Shown in pieces: positions 42,102 to 51,521 of a DNA stretch of 64,000 nucleotides. Numbering within the stretch: position 1 is the first letter of the stretch; the number at the start of each line of letters is the position of its first letter. The notes under the pieces are model-generated. The model ran no database searches. It was given only the letters and a program-made list of their open reading frames with translations, and had not been told where the DNA came from. The DNA comes from Candidatus Palauibacter soopunensis (GTDB lineage Bacteria > Gemmatimonadota > Gemmatimonadetes > Palauibacterales > Palauibacteraceae): NCBI RefSeq assembly GCF_947581735.1, contig NZ_CANPVT010000013.1, forward strand, positions 1-64,000, in the 5' to 3' direction. Both the position numbers and the translations under genes were made by a program.

Positions 42102-43031
42102 CTAGGGGACGGGGACGAGCGCCTCCGGGAGCAGGCGATCCACCGTGAGGTTCGAGAGCCGGAAGGCTTCCGTTCCGTCCGCGAGGCGGGCGACCCAGTC
42201 CCCGCGTTCCCCGTCCTCAAGCAGGACGATCGAGAGTTCGAGTCGCCGGCCGGTCACATCCTCGGACCCTTCGGAGAACACTTCGAACCATCCGTCCGCG
42301 AGCGTGAAGTCGACGGCCGCCTCTTCCTCCTCCGTGGGGAAGCCGGAAGCGGAGACGGAGGGCAGGATGGCGAGGAGCCTCTGCACGAGCGCCGAATCCG
42401 CCGGCGCGTCCCCCGCGAGCCAGCCCTCGTCGCTCCGGCGCAGCACGGCCTCCCCGTCCCCGCGCCGCATGAAGACTTCGCGTACACCGGCGGTGTCCAC
42501 GGAGGCGATCAGGCGCGGGCGCCACCCGTCGCGGTCGCGGTTCAGGTAGCCTCCGGCCGGACCGTCGAGTCGGTAGACGACGTCGTCACCGGGAAAACGC
42601 ACGAAGTAGCCCCCGGAGCGCGTGTCGCGGTCGCCAAGATGGAACCGCCGCACGTCGCCGCCGGCCGTCCGCACTTCGATGCGCCGACCGCCCTCGGCGA
42701 CGCCCAGGCTCGCGTGATTCGAAGGGTTGCGCGCGACGAGTTCCGACGAGGAGAGCTGCCCGATCACGTCCAGGAGGTCGCGGATCTTCGGTTCCTCCGC
42801 CACGTACCCGTCCACCGTCCACCCCGCGTCCGTGCGCTCGAGGCGCACCGTGCCGGCGTTGTCCGCGAGCACGATGTCCACGCCCGCGATGGAGTCCGTC
42901 ACCACGAAGGAGAAGCCGTCCCCCACATCCAGCGTCCCCCCCTCGCCGCCGCCGCGGAACAGCCGGGGCAGGTAGAGAAGAACCGCCACGCCGAGCACGA
43001 TCGCGATGACCCTCAGTTGCCGGGCTTTCAT
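42102..43031 (-). CDS. DUF4340 protein of the Gld-type ABC module
   Basis: The protein has 309 residues. One N-terminal membrane helix (about 6-26) is followed by an extracytoplasmic repeat of DUF4340 type. Examples are RLERTDAGWTVDGYVAEEPKIRDLLDVIGQLSSSELVA and a second, related copy with LRRSDEGWLAGDAPADSALVQRLLAIL. The ATG at 43031 overlaps the stop of the preceding permease (ATGA). DUF4340 proteins nearly always follow GldG-like genes. The transported substrate of this module is not known outside gliding bacteria. Confidence 0.85.
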   Translation of the reverse strand: MKARQLRVIAIVLGVAVLLYLPRLFRGGGEGGTLDVGDGFSFVVTDSIAGVDIVLADNAGTVRLERTDAGWTVDGYVAEEPKIRDLLDVIGQLSSSELVARNPSNHASLGVAEGGRRIEVRTAGGDVRRFHLGDRDTRSGGYFVRFPGDDVVYRLDGPAGGYLNRDRDGWRPRLIASVDTAGVREVFMRRGDGEAVLRRSDEGWLAGDAPADSALVQRLLAILPSVSASGFPTEEEEAAVDFTLADGWFEVFSEGSEDVTGRRLELSIVLLEDGERGDWVARLADGTEAFRLSNLTVDRLLPEALVPVP

Positions 43032-45265
43032 ACGAGCGCCCCTCCCTCGGTGAAGGAGCGCTGCTGCACCTGCCGCCGCCGCGCGAGCCGCAGCACACCG
43101 ATGAGGACGAAGAGCAGCGGGACGCCGGCCAGGTTCCCGTACCGGGTCAGATCCGGGAGCCATTCGTTGGGGAAGAGGAGGAGCGGGGGCGCTCGGTCCT
43201 TGGACCGTATCGAGATCAGCGCCTCGTCCTGGGCGAGCCAATCGATCGCGTTCTGGAAGAAGACCATCCCGGCCAGCCCGGACATCGATTGCGAAAGCGT
43301 CTCGTCGTGGATCGGCGACGAGGAGCCCGCGAGGACGATACGGCCGCCGCCCGGCTGAGTGTAGGCCAGAGCGAGCGTCTCCATCGTCACATCTTCGGGC
43401 GAGATCAGCCTCTGCCATTCCTGCGTCGCGTCGATGGACAGCGGCGTCCCCAGCCGTCCGCCGAGGTCCGAAGTCGCGAGGAGCGGGGTCACCTGCGTGC
43501 TGTCCTCCACTTCGACGAGGAGTGGGCTTCCGAACCTGATCGGCACATTCGCCACGCCGTCCACGATCACGTGCCCGGAGGCCGGCTGGGCGAGCGTCCA
43601 CAGCGGGTATTCCACGATGAAGCTGCCCAGGCTGGAGGGCACCTGCACCTGTTCGTTGAAGGCGAGATCGTAGACCATCGACGGAACGATGCCGAGTCCT
43701 CGCGCCTGCAACAGCGAGTCGAGCGCCGGATCGAAGGTGGGGCCCGCGTACCGCGCCTGCATGTCCGCCGTCACGCCGGACTTCAGGACGAAGAGACTCC
43801 CGCCGTCGTCGACGAAGCGGCTCAGGCTCTCGCCCGCCGCCGGCTCCAGCGGCGTCCGGCCGCCGGCGATCACGACGACGTCGATCGAGTCCGGCACCGC
43901 CGCCGTCGTCGAGTCGACGCGGAACTCCATCAGGTCGTATTCCAGGGCGAGGCGCCCGCGGGCGAGCCGAAGCCCGGCGTCGAGACTCAGTTCGCCGTGC
44001 CCGGTCAGGATCCCGATGTTTGGACGTTCCGGCCGCGTGAGGGCGCGGATCATCGAGGCGAGACGATATTCGAGGTCCGCCGTCTGCCGGATGAGGGGGA
44101 TCATCTGGCTTTCGCCGGCATACTGGACCGCGAGCGCGAAGTAGCGCTCCTGGTACGACACCTCATCATCGGCGAGGATCTGGAACGGCACGGCGCGAAT
44201 GCCGAGGAGCCCCGCCTCCTCCCGGGCGTCGGGGTCCTCGTCGGGATCCAGGCGCACCAGGTTCACGTTGGCGCCACCGGTCGCATCGAGATCCCGGAGA
44301 AGATCGTCCACGTCGCGGCTCACGGGCGCGAGTTGCGCGGGAAGTTCCGCGGACTGGAAGAGCTTGATCGTGACGAGGTCGTCGAGGCCGCCAAGCAGGT
44401 CGGCCGTCGGCGAGGACAGCGTGTAGACCTTGCCGGGCGTGAGGTCGAGCCGGCCGCGCAACTGCGCGCCCGCCAGCGCGGTGAAGACCGCGATCCCGAC
44501 CAGGCCGAGCACGCCCACGCGCAGCCGCCCGTACGCCGGCCTCGCGCGGCTCAAACGTTCGCGCATGACGGAGAAGTACGTGAGCGAGAGGAACGCCGTA
44601 CCCAGCGCCGCGAAATAGAGGACGTCCCGCAGGTCGATCACGCCTCGCGCCACGTTCGAGAAGTGACCGAGCACGCCCAGGCGCGCCGCCACGGCCGCGA
44701 GCGGGCCGGGGAGGGAGAGGGTGACCGTGGGGAGTCCGATGAGGTAGAGGGCGAAGCTGACCGTGACCCCGATGATGAAGGCGGTCACCTGGTTCCTCGT
44801 GAGCGAAGACGCCCACAGGCCGACGGCGATGAGGGCCGAGATGAGGAACATCGATCCCAGGTACTGGGAGAAGACGACACCCCACTGAAGGTCGGCGCCG
44901 AACGTGAGGCCGAGCGGGATGCCCAGCGTCCCCGCCATGGCGACCAGCAGGAAGAAGAGGACGCCGAGGAACTTGCCGAGCAGGAACTCCACGACCTGGA
45001 TCGGCTGCGAGAGCACGAGTTCCAGCGTCCCCGCGTTCCGTTCCTCCGCGAACGACCGCATGCAGACGGCCGGAACGAAGAAGAGCAGGAGCCAGGGAAG
45101 GAGGGACAGCATCGGCCGCAGCGAAGCCTCGCCCAGGACGTAGGCCTCCTGGAAGTAGAAATAGAAGTTGATCCCGAGGAAGATGACGAGGAGGATGTAG
45201 GCGGTCGCGTGGTCGAAGTAGCCCGCGAACTCCCGCTTCGCCACGGTGAGGATGCGGCCGATCAT
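43028..45265 (-). CDS. GldF-GldG fusion: ABC-2 permease with extracytoplasmic GldG domain
   Basis: The protein has 745 residues. Residues 1-250 are a GldF-type ABC-2 permease with six membrane helices (FAGYFDHATAYILLVIFLGINFYF at the N-terminus, SFAEERNAGTLELVLSQPI in loop 1). After another helix (about 275) comes the GldG-like periplasmic domain (LTPGKVYTLSSPTADLLGGLDDLVTIKLF, PNIGILTGHGELSLD, VVVIAGGRTPL), ending in a last helix. In Flavobacteriia, GldF and GldG are separate; here they are fused. The ATG at 45265 overlaps the ATPase gene by ATGA. Confidence 0.88.
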   Translation of the reverse strand: MIGRILTVAKREFAGYFDHATAYILLVIFLGINFYFYFQEAYVLGEASLRPMLSLLPWLLLFFVPAVCMRSFAEERNAGTLELVLSQPIQVVEFLLGKFLGVLFFLLVAMAGTLGIPLGLTFGADLQWGVVFSQYLGSMFLISALIAVGLWASSLTRNQVTAFIIGVTVSFALYLIGLPTVTLSLPGPLAAVAARLGVLGHFSNVARGVIDLRDVLYFAALGTAFLSLTYFSVMRERLSRARPAYGRLRVGVLGLVGIAVFTALAGAQLRGRLDLTPGKVYTLSSPTADLLGGLDDLVTIKLFQSAELPAQLAPVSRDVDDLLRDLDATGGANVNLVRLDPDEDPDAREEAGLLGIRAVPFQILADDEVSYQERYFALAVQYAGESQMIPLIRQTADLEYRLASMIRALTRPERPNIGILTGHGELSLDAGLRLARGRLALEYDLMEFRVDSTTAAVPDSIDVVVIAGGRTPLEPAAGESLSRFVDDGGSLFVLKSGVTADMQARYAGPTFDPALDSLLQARGLGIVPSMVYDLAFNEQVQVPSSLGSFIVEYPLWTLAQPASGHVIVDGVANVPIRFGSPLLVEVEDSTQVTPLLATSDLGGRLGTPLSIDATQEWQRLISPEDVTMETLALAYTQPGGGRIVLAGSSSPIHDETLSQSMSGLAGMVFFQNAIDWLAQDEALISIRSKDRAPPLLLFPNEWLPDLTRYGNLAGVPLLFVLIGVLRLARRRQVQQRSFTEGGALV

Positions 45266-46284
45266 CCGTCCACCTCCTCGCCGGCTTCCGGCTCCTCGTC
45301 GGACGTCCCATGGGGGGGCTCGTCGCCGGCCTCGTCGGCCGGCCCCGCGCTCTCGGCGGTGAGCCGGTGGAAGAGATCCTCCAGGCTCGCCTGGGCGAGG
45401 TGCAGTTCCCACAGCGGCCAGCCCCGCGCCGCGGCGAGTCGCGAAATGTCCGGCCGCGGGTCCTGGCCGGAAGCGCCTTCGACGGCGAACCGGGCGCGCC
45501 CTCCCGCGTCCGCTTCGACGGCGTCGGTCCGGGCAACGGAGGGGAGATCGCCCATGGCCTCCCCGGCGGCGTCCGTGGGAGCCTCGAGTTCGACCATTAC
45601 CCGGGCGCCGCCATGTCCGGCGACGAGCGCATCGACGGAGCCATCCGCGACGATGCGTCCCTCGTTGATGATGACGACGCGCGAGCACGTCTTCCGCACC
45701 TCCTGCATCACGTGCGTGCTGAGGAGGACGGTGCGGTCGGTCCCCACGTCGCGGATGAGGCTGCGGATCTCGACGCGCTGGTTCGGGTCGAGCCCTTCGG
45801 TCGGCTCGTCGAGGATGAGGATCTCCGGCTGCGAGAGGATGGCCTGCGCGAGGCCGACGCGCTGCCGATACCCCTTCGAGAGCTGGTTGATCGGGCGGAA
45901 ATAAACGGCCTCGATGCCGGTCTGCGCGACGACATCGTCGGTCCGCGCGCGGATCTCGCCGGCGCTCATCCCGCGCAGCCGGCCCATGAACGTGATGTAC
46001 TCGCCGGCAAGCATGTCCCGGTACAGCGGGTTCGTCTCGGGCAGGTAGCCGATGCGGCGCCGCAGTTCGACGGGGTGGTCCTCGATGGACAGGCCATCGA
46101 CGGAAATCGTGCCTCCATCAGCCTCGAGATACTGCGTGAGAAGCCGCATGGTCGTCGTCTTGCCCGCGCCGTTCGGCCCGAGGAAACCGACGACTTCGCC
46201 GCGGTCGATCGAGAAGGTCGCGGAATCGACCGCGACGGTCTCGCCGAACCTCTTCACGACATCGGTCAGCGATACGAGTGACAT
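45262..46284 (-). CDS. GldA-like ABC transporter ATPase
   Basis: The protein has 340 residues. Walker A GPNGAGKTT, Q-loop GYLPETNPLY, signature LSKGYRQRVGLA, Walker B ILILDEPTEGLD and H-loop LLSTHVMQEV are all present. Residues about 230-340 are a regulatory C-terminal extension, ending in an acidic Glu/Asp tail. Sequence and order (ATPase, fused permease/GldG, DUF4340) define a GldAFG-type export module. It is the first gene of the three, with an ATG start at 46284. Confidence 0.92.
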   Translation of the reverse strand: MSLVSLTDVVKRFGETVAVDSATFSIDRGEVVGFLGPNGAGKTTTMRLLTQYLEADGGTISVDGLSIEDHPVELRRRIGYLPETNPLYRDMLAGEYITFMGRLRGMSAGEIRARTDDVVAQTGIEAVYFRPINQLSKGYRQRVGLAQAILSQPEILILDEPTEGLDPNQRVEIRSLIRDVGTDRTVLLSTHVMQEVRKTCSRVVIINEGRIVADGSVDALVAGHGGARVMVELEAPTDAAGEAMGDLPSVARTDAVEADAGGRARFAVEGASGQDPRPDISRLAAARGWPLWELHLAQASLEDLFHRLTAESAGPADEAGDEPPHGTSDEEPEAGEEVDG

Positions 46285-46409
46285 GCGAGTGACAACGGAT
46301 CCGGGTTGGAGGTGTGCGACGGGGCGGGAAAGGTAGATGGGGTGCGGTGCGAGTCAAGCGCCGCCAGGGATCGCAGACAGACGGACTGCGCGGGTGTAGC
46401 TTCTCCGGC

Positions 46410-48356
46410 ATGAACGTATTCCTCGATGCGGGTCGGCGGATCCTGGGACTCTGTCTGGTCGTGCTTGTCGCCTTCCCCGTGTTTCTGATTCTCGATCCCG
46501 ACGGATCCACCACGCCGCTCGATGTACCCATGCGCCGCGCGGGGTGGGAGTACTGGTCGCACACGTGGGGCGCGTCGACCGCTGTCTGGACCCTCCTCGT
46601 CCTCGGAGCCGCCATCCTTGCCGGGGTGATCGCGAAGGGGAGGGTGTCCCGCGTCCTGTCGCGGATCGGTCGGGCCATCGCACGTCCGCCCACATGGTCG
46701 GTGGCCGCGTTCATGGGACTCCTCGGCGCCGCGCTCACGGCGGCGGTTGTGCTGCTGGTCTTCGATGGACGCGCGATCTTCAACGACGCGAACGTGCAAC
46801 TCGTGCAGGCCCGCTATTTTGCCGGCGGAAAGCTCTCCGGACCCCCCCTCGCGATGCCCGAGTTCTGGACGATCCAGTTCATGGTGCAAACGGCGGCCGG
46901 GTGGGTGTCCCAGTATCCGCCGGCCCACGCCCTATGGCTTGCCGCCGGCATCAAGCTGGGTGGTCCATGGATCGCGGTGGCCGCGACCATGGGCGTGCTC
47001 GGCGTCTTCTCCGTCCTCTCGTTCGAGCGCCTGCTGCCGGACCGGATTGCGGCGGCGCGGCTCGGCGCCCTGCTCGCCGTCACGAGCCCCATGCTGCTGG
47101 CCCTCGCCGGGACCTACATGAACCACGCCACGGTCGCGGCCTTCGCCGCGCTCGCCCTCTGGCTGTCGCTCCGGGCCGAGACGGGCCGGGCCGTGTGGGC
47201 GCTGGCGGCGGGCGGCGCGATGGGCGTCATGGTCGCGACGCGCCCCATCTCCGGCCTGCTCATCGGCGCCGCCGTGACGGCCGGCGTGTGGCTCACCGCG
47301 CCGCGGCAGGAGCCGGGCCTGCACCGGCCGTGGCTTCTGCGCCGTTTCGCCTGGTGGGCCCTGGGCGGCCTTCCGTTCGCGGTCGGCTTCGGCTGGTTCA
47401 ACGCCCGCTTCTTCGGCAGCCCGCTCACCCTCGGCTACACGGCCGCCGCCGGCCCCAGCCACGGCCTCGGCTTCCACGTCGACCCCTGGGGCCGCGTGTA
47501 CGGGTTTACGCAGGCGCTCGGCTACACGTCGACGGAACTCATTTCGCTCGGGCGCGAACTTCTCGGTACGGTGCTGCCGGTTGCCGCGCTTATCGGACTC
47601 TACCTTCTCGTCGCGCGCCGCCTGGAGCGCGGCGAGCGCATCCTCACCGCGTGGGCACTGCTACCCGTCCTGGCGAGCGCGCTGTACTGGCATCACGACC
47701 TCATCGTCGGCCCCCGCATGCTCGGCGAAGCCGTCCCCGCCTGGTCGGCACTCCTCGTGCTCGCGACGATCGGCCTCGCCCGCGCGGCGCGTCGCGACTG
47801 GCTCTCGGACGCGGTGGCCGTACTCGTGCTCATCGCCATCGGCTACGGTCTCGCTGTTGGGGGGTGGGGGCGCGTCGTGCGCTTGACAGGCCGCGTCGTA
47901 CCCGTCCCCGAGGTCACGGAGCCCGGCCCGTCGCTCGTGTTCGTGCACGAATCCTGGCAGGACCGGATCGGGGCCCGGCTCGCCGCCCGGCCCATGCGCC
48001 TCGACAGCGTGCGAGCGCTCATCAACCAGTTCGATCCGTGCCGACTGGAGGGCGCCCTCGTGGGCGCGCAGCGGCCGGAAGAGGTCGTGGATCGTTGCCA
48101 GCGGGAGATCGGCTCGGATCGGCTCGGCCGTCTCGGCCTCACCGACTACCTGTGGCGTGGGGACCTGCCGGGCCTCGGCGGCGCCGGCGTACTGTGGACC
48201 CGCGACCTCGGGCCGGAGGCGAACGCACGCCTCATCGAAGCCTACCCCGATCGAACGCCGCTCCTCGCCATGCCCGACGGTGAAGGCAGGGGCGACGGCC
48301 TGGTGGTCCCCTACCGGATGGGGGTGGATGCACTCTGGGGGCCTACGCCCCCGTAG
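46410..48356 (+). CDS. Multi-spanning membrane protein, likely GT-C glycosyltransferase
   Basis: The protein has 648 residues and about 12 membrane helices in residues 10-520, then a soluble C-terminal domain of about 130 residues. GRAIFNDANVQLVQARYFAGGKLS before the third helix resembles the acidic first loop of GT-C (ArnT/PMT-like) enzymes; YMNHATVAAF and LYWHHDLIVGPRMLGEA are further conserved-looking segments. Such enzymes move sugars from polyprenyl carriers to lipids or proteins. The ATG at 46410 is the first before the hydrophobic region. The assignment rests on topology and pattern, not on a proven match. Confidence 0.7.
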   Translation: MNVFLDAGRRILGLCLVVLVAFPVFLILDPDGSTTPLDVPMRRAGWEYWSHTWGASTAVWTLLVLGAAILAGVIAKGRVSRVLSRIGRAIARPPTWSVAAFMGLLGAALTAAVVLLVFDGRAIFNDANVQLVQARYFAGGKLSGPPLAMPEFWTIQFMVQTAAGWVSQYPPAHALWLAAGIKLGGPWIAVAATMGVLGVFSVLSFERLLPDRIAAARLGALLAVTSPMLLALAGTYMNHATVAAFAALALWLSLRAETGRAVWALAAGGAMGVMVATRPISGLLIGAAVTAGVWLTAPRQEPGLHRPWLLRRFAWWALGGLPFAVGFGWFNARFFGSPLTLGYTAAAGPSHGLGFHVDPWGRVYGFTQALGYTSTELISLGRELLGTVLPVAALIGLYLLVARRLERGERILTAWALLPVLASALYWHHDLIVGPRMLGEAVPAWSALLVLATIGLARAARRDWLSDAVAVLVLIAIGYGLAVGGWGRVVRLTGRVVPVPEVTEPGPSLVFVHESWQDRIGARLAARPMRLDSVRALINQFDPCRLEGALVGAQRPEEVVDRCQREIGSDRLGRLGLTDYLWRGDLPGLGGAGVLWTRDLGPEANARLIEAYPDRTPLLAMPDGEGRGDGLVVPYRMGVDALWGPTPP

Positions 48357-48416
48357 CAGCCCGCGGAAAAGCTCCGCCGCGTTCAGAAGGGTGCCTCGAA
48401 TGGCCGCGCGACCTAC

Positions 48417-48833
48417 TCAGGCGTGGGATGCCGGCGCCGTCGGAACGACGAGTTCGAGTTCCGTGTGGCGGGCGATGGCGTCGAAATCGCGATTCCGGGC
48501 CAGCAGCGGGCGGCGCGCATCCAGGGCCGCGGCGGCGACGAGGCAGTCTACCAGGGACCGAATCGTACGTCCCGCCCGCTGACACGTGCGGTAGATCCGC
48601 GCCGCGCTCTGGAACTGGCCCAGCGAGTCGGGGACCAGGATCTCGAAGCGGCCGAGCAGCTTCAACAGATCCAACTCCTCGGTTTCGTCGCGACAGCCTG
48701 CAAGGAGTTCCATGGCCACGGGAGCGGGCGTGGCGATCGCGCTCCCGGTCCGTACGGCGTGTCTCAAAGCAAGGTGAACGGGACTTTCCGTGCAGCGCAG
48801 GTATTCGATCCACGCGGACGTGTCGACGATCAC
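48417..48833 (-). CDS. vapC: PIN-domain toxin (VapC-like ribonuclease)
   Basis: The protein has 138 residues. The PIN acidic residues are visible: Asp4 in [12 protein letters not shown], Glu in AMELLAG, Asp in [10 protein letters not shown] and Asp in RNRDFDAIA. VapC toxins cut tRNA or rRNA when freed from their antitoxin. The ATG overlaps the antitoxin stop by four bases (ATGA), so production is coupled. The usual order, antitoxin first, is kept. Confidence 0.92.
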   Translation of the reverse strand: MIVDTSAWIEYLRCTESPVHLALRHAVRTGSAIATPAPVAMELLAGCRDETEELDLLKLLGRFEILVPDSLGQFQSAARIYRTCQRAGRTIRSLVDCLVAAAALDARRPLLARNRDFDAIARHTELELVVPTAPASHA

Positions 48834-49246
48834 AGGGGCTCGACCGTGTTCCCGTCTCGCATTTCATCCAGATCTCCCGCCCATCCCACACCCTGCATGG
48901 CGAGTGCCTCCTCCTTCGTCATCGGGACGAAGGACTGGCGGAACACCGCTTCCTTAACGGCCGCCGACCAATTGGCCAGTCCGTACCGCTTGCGCACCGC
49001 CTCCAGATCGCGCTCCGGCAACCTCACTTCGAGATCCACGAACCGCAGGAGCCCCACATCGGCCGCTCCGTACTGTGGGCCCGTCTCCCGGACGGCATTG
49101 GCGCCTCCACCCCGCAAGTCGCGCTCCCGCGCGTCCCGCAGCACTCGCCGGACCCACGCGGACACCGTGACGCGGTTGCGCCGCGCCGCATCGCGGATCT
49201 CATCCAGCTCCGCCTCCGGCATCACCACCTGCAGTCTCGTACTCAT
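48830..49246 (-). CDS. vapB: Antitoxin with two ribbon-helix-helix-like halves
   Basis: The protein has 138 residues, about twice the size of a normal VapB. Residues 1-45 read as a ribbon-helix-helix domain ([36 protein letters not shown]). Residues 68-105 read as a second, VapB-type one ([32 protein letters not shown]). A C-terminal tail that could wrap the toxin follows. The start codon lies inside a 20-base palindrome at 49244-49263, the likely operator. The fused double RHH is unusual. Confidence 0.85.
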   Translation of the reverse strand: MSTRLQVVMPEAELDEIRDAARRNRVTVSAWVRRVLRDARERDLRGGGANAVRETGPQYGAADVGLLRFVDLEVRLPERDLEAVRKRYGLANWSAAVKEAVFRQSFVPMTKEEALAMQGVGWAGDLDEMRDGNTVEPL

Positions 49247-49263
49247 AATATAAGTATATTATG
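49244..49263. promoter_or_regulatory. Operator palindrome of the VapBC module
   Basis: CATAATATA (49244-49252) and TATATTATG (49255-49263) form a perfect 9-bp palindrome with a 2-base centre, in an AT-rich patch very unlike the surrounding GC-rich DNA. The left arm contains the antitoxin start codon (49244-49246). Ribbon-helix-helix antitoxins bind such dyads and repress their own operon, so autoregulation is the straightforward reading. Confidence 0.75.
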
Positions 49264-49323
49264 CTCATGACGTGTCATGCCGCAACGAGTCTCCGGGGTT
49301 CCGCCCCCGTCGCGACGTTGAGA

Positions 49324-50328
49324 TCAGTCCTCGGAGAAGGCGGCGTCGAAGGCGGTGGCGGAGGGGGGGAAGGTCATGGCGCGGAGCCGTTCGCACGCTT
49401 CGCGGGCGCCGTGCTCGCGGTCCATGCCGCTGTCCTCCCACTCGATCGAGAGGGGGCCGTCGTAGCCGACCCGGTCGAGGGCGCGCAGGACCTCCTCGAA
49501 GTCCACGCGCCCGCGCCCGATGGAGCGGAAGTCCCAGCCGCGGTTCGTGTGCCCGAAGTCGAGGTGGCCGCCGAAGGCGCCGGAGCGGCGCGGGGTATCG
49601 GACCACCACACGTCCTTCATGTGCGCGTGGTGAATGCGGTCGCCGAACTCGAGGATGAAGCCGACGTAGTCCACGCCCTGGTAGGCGAGGTGGCTGGGGT
49701 CGTAGTTGAAGCCGAACGCGGCGTGCCCCGCCACGGCCTCCACGGCCCGCGCCGCGCTCGCGGCGTCGAAGGCGATCTCCGTCGGGTGCACCTCGAGGGC
49801 GAACTTCACGCCCGCCGCGTCGAAGGCGTCGAGGATCGGAGTCCAGCGGTCCGCGAAGTCGGCGAAGCCGGCCTCCACGAAGCCGGGCGGGTGCGGGGGG
49901 AAGGCGTAGGCGGCTGCCCAGATCGAGCTGCCGGTGAAGCCGTTCACGACCGGGACGCCGAGGGCGGCCGCCGCAGCCGCCGACCGGCTCATTTCCGCCG
50001 CGGCCCGCCGCCGCACGCCCTCGGGGTCGCCGTCCCCCCACACGCGCTCGGGCAGAATGAGCTGGTGGCGGGCGTCGATCGGGTCGCACACGGCCTGGCC
50101 GACGAGGTGGTTGGCGATCGCGTGTACCTCGAGGCCGTGGGCCGCCAACAGGTCCCGCTGCTCGGCCGCGTAGCCGTCCTCCTCCGTCGCCCGCACCACG
50201 TCGAAGTGGTCCCCCCAGCAGGCCAGCTCCAGCCCGTCGTAGCCCCACGCGGCCGCTTTTTCGGCGAGCGTCGCGAGCGGCATGTCCGCCCACTGGCCGG
50301 TGAACAACGTGATCGGTCGTGCACTCAT
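49324..50328 (-). CDS. Sugar phosphate isomerase/epimerase (AP endonuclease 2-like TIM barrel)
   Basis: The protein has 334 residues and a TIM barrel of the xylose isomerase-like family. Metal-binding elements can be seen: [13 protein letters not shown] (Glu), [12 protein letters not shown] (Asp, His), [10 protein letters not shown] (His, Asp) and SIEWEDSGM (Glu). Family members isomerise or epimerise sugars and inositol derivatives. The ATG at 50328 overlaps the oxidoreductase stop (ATGA). With that gene and the MFS gene it forms a sugar- or cyclitol-use operon; the exact substrate is not evident. Confidence 0.88.
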   Translation of the reverse strand: MSARPITLFTGQWADMPLATLAEKAAAWGYDGLELACWGDHFDVVRATEEDGYAAEQRDLLAAHGLEVHAIANHLVGQAVCDPIDARHQLILPERVWGDGDPEGVRRRAAAEMSRSAAAAAALGVPVVNGFTGSSIWAAAYAFPPHPPGFVEAGFADFADRWTPILDAFDAAGVKFALEVHPTEIAFDAASAARAVEAVAGHAAFGFNYDPSHLAYQGVDYVGFILEFGDRIHHAHMKDVWWSDTPRRSGAFGGHLDFGHTNRGWDFRSIGRGRVDFEEVLRALDRVGYDGPLSIEWEDSGMDREHGAREACERLRAMTFPPSATAFDAAFSED

Positions 50329-51521
50329 CGCGTCGACTCCCCGGGCTCCGCCGGCTCTCCCGGCGGTTCGTAGCGCGCGTCCACCCACGCGCCGCGCCGC
50401 CCGCTCTCCACCGCCCGCTCGAGGAAATGAACCCCGCGCGCCCCGTCCCATACCGTGGGGAAGTCGAGCTCCGCCCCGTCCGGCGTCCGTCCTTCGTCGA
50501 GCGCTCCGATGGTCGAGATCACGTTACGGTACAGGTTCCCGAACCCCTCGATGAACCCCTCGGGATGCCCCGGCGGGACCCGCGACGCCCGCGCGGCCTC
50601 GGGCGAGATCCAGCCGTGCCCCCGCCGCCGGGCCCGCGCTTGCCCGTCCGGCGTCCGGTGCCACAGCGTCTCCGCGTCGTCGTGCCGCCAGGCGATCGAG
50701 CCCTCGCTCCCGAACACGCGGATTGCGAGCCCGTTCTCCTCGCCCGCCGCGACCTGCGACACCGTGAGCGTCCCCCGCACCCCGCCACTCCACCGCATGA
50801 GCAGGCTCGCGTCGTCCTCGAGGCGCCGCCCGGGCACAAACGTCGTCAGCTCGCCACACAGCGCCTCGACCTCCAGCCCCGTCACGTAGCGGGCCAGGTG
50901 GTGCGCATGCGTCCCAATGTCTCCCAGCGCCCCGGCCACCCCCGCCCGCGCCGGATCGGTGCGCCACACCGCCTGCGGGTGTCCCGTCTCCTCCAGCGGC
51001 GTCGCCAGCCACCCCTGGAAGTACTCGAGTTGAATGCGGCGGATCTCCCCCAGCGTCCCACCGCGGACGAGGTGGCGCGCGTCCTTGACCATCGGATAGC
51101 CGCCGTAGTTGTGCGTGAGGGCGAACACGCGATCCCCCGCCGCCACGAGCCGGCACAGCGCCTCCGCGTCTCCGAGGTCCGTCGTCAACGGCTTGTCGCA
51201 CACGACGTGGAAGCCCGCCTGGAGGAGAGTCCGCGAGACATCGAAGTGGAGGTGGTTCGGGGTGACGACGATCACGAAGTCCAGCCTGTCGTCTCCGACG
51301 CGCGCCGCTTCGGCCGCCGCCATCTCGCCGTAGCTGCCGTACACGCGATCCGCGTCCAGCCCGATCTCGGCCCCCTTGGCCGCCGACCGCTCCGCGTCCG
51401 ACGAGAAGGCGCCGGCCGCGATCCGCGCCAGACCGTCGAGTTCCGCCGCCATCCGGTGCACGTCGCCGATGAAGGCGCCCGGCCCGCCCCCGACCATGCC
51501 GTAGCTGAGACGGCGCGTCAT
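50325..51521 (-). CDS. Gfo/Idh/MocA-family oxidoreductase
   Basis: The protein has 398 residues. The NAD(P)-binding motif is [15 protein letters not shown] near the N-terminus, followed by VTPNHLHFD and [10 protein letters not shown], where Lys is the usual catalytic residue. The C-terminal domain contains [19 protein letters not shown], with the conserved Asp and His. These enzymes oxidise sugar or cyclitol hydroxyls, often as partners of TIM-barrel isomerases like the next gene. It overlaps both neighbours by ATGA. Confidence 0.92.
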   Translation of the reverse strand: MTRRLSYGMVGGGPGAFIGDVHRMAAELDGLARIAAGAFSSDAERSAAKGAEIGLDADRVYGSYGEMAAAEAARVGDDRLDFVIVVTPNHLHFDVSRTLLQAGFHVVCDKPLTTDLGDAEALCRLVAAGDRVFALTHNYGGYPMVKDARHLVRGGTLGEIRRIQLEYFQGWLATPLEETGHPQAVWRTDPARAGVAGALGDIGTHAHHLARYVTGLEVEALCGELTTFVPGRRLEDDASLLMRWSGGVRGTLTVSQVAAGEENGLAIRVFGSEGSIAWRHDDAETLWHRTPDGQARARRRGHGWISPEAARASRVPPGHPEGFIEGFGNLYRNVISTIGALDEGRTPDGAELDFPTVWDGARGVHFLERAVESGRRGAWVDARYEPPGEPAEPGESTR

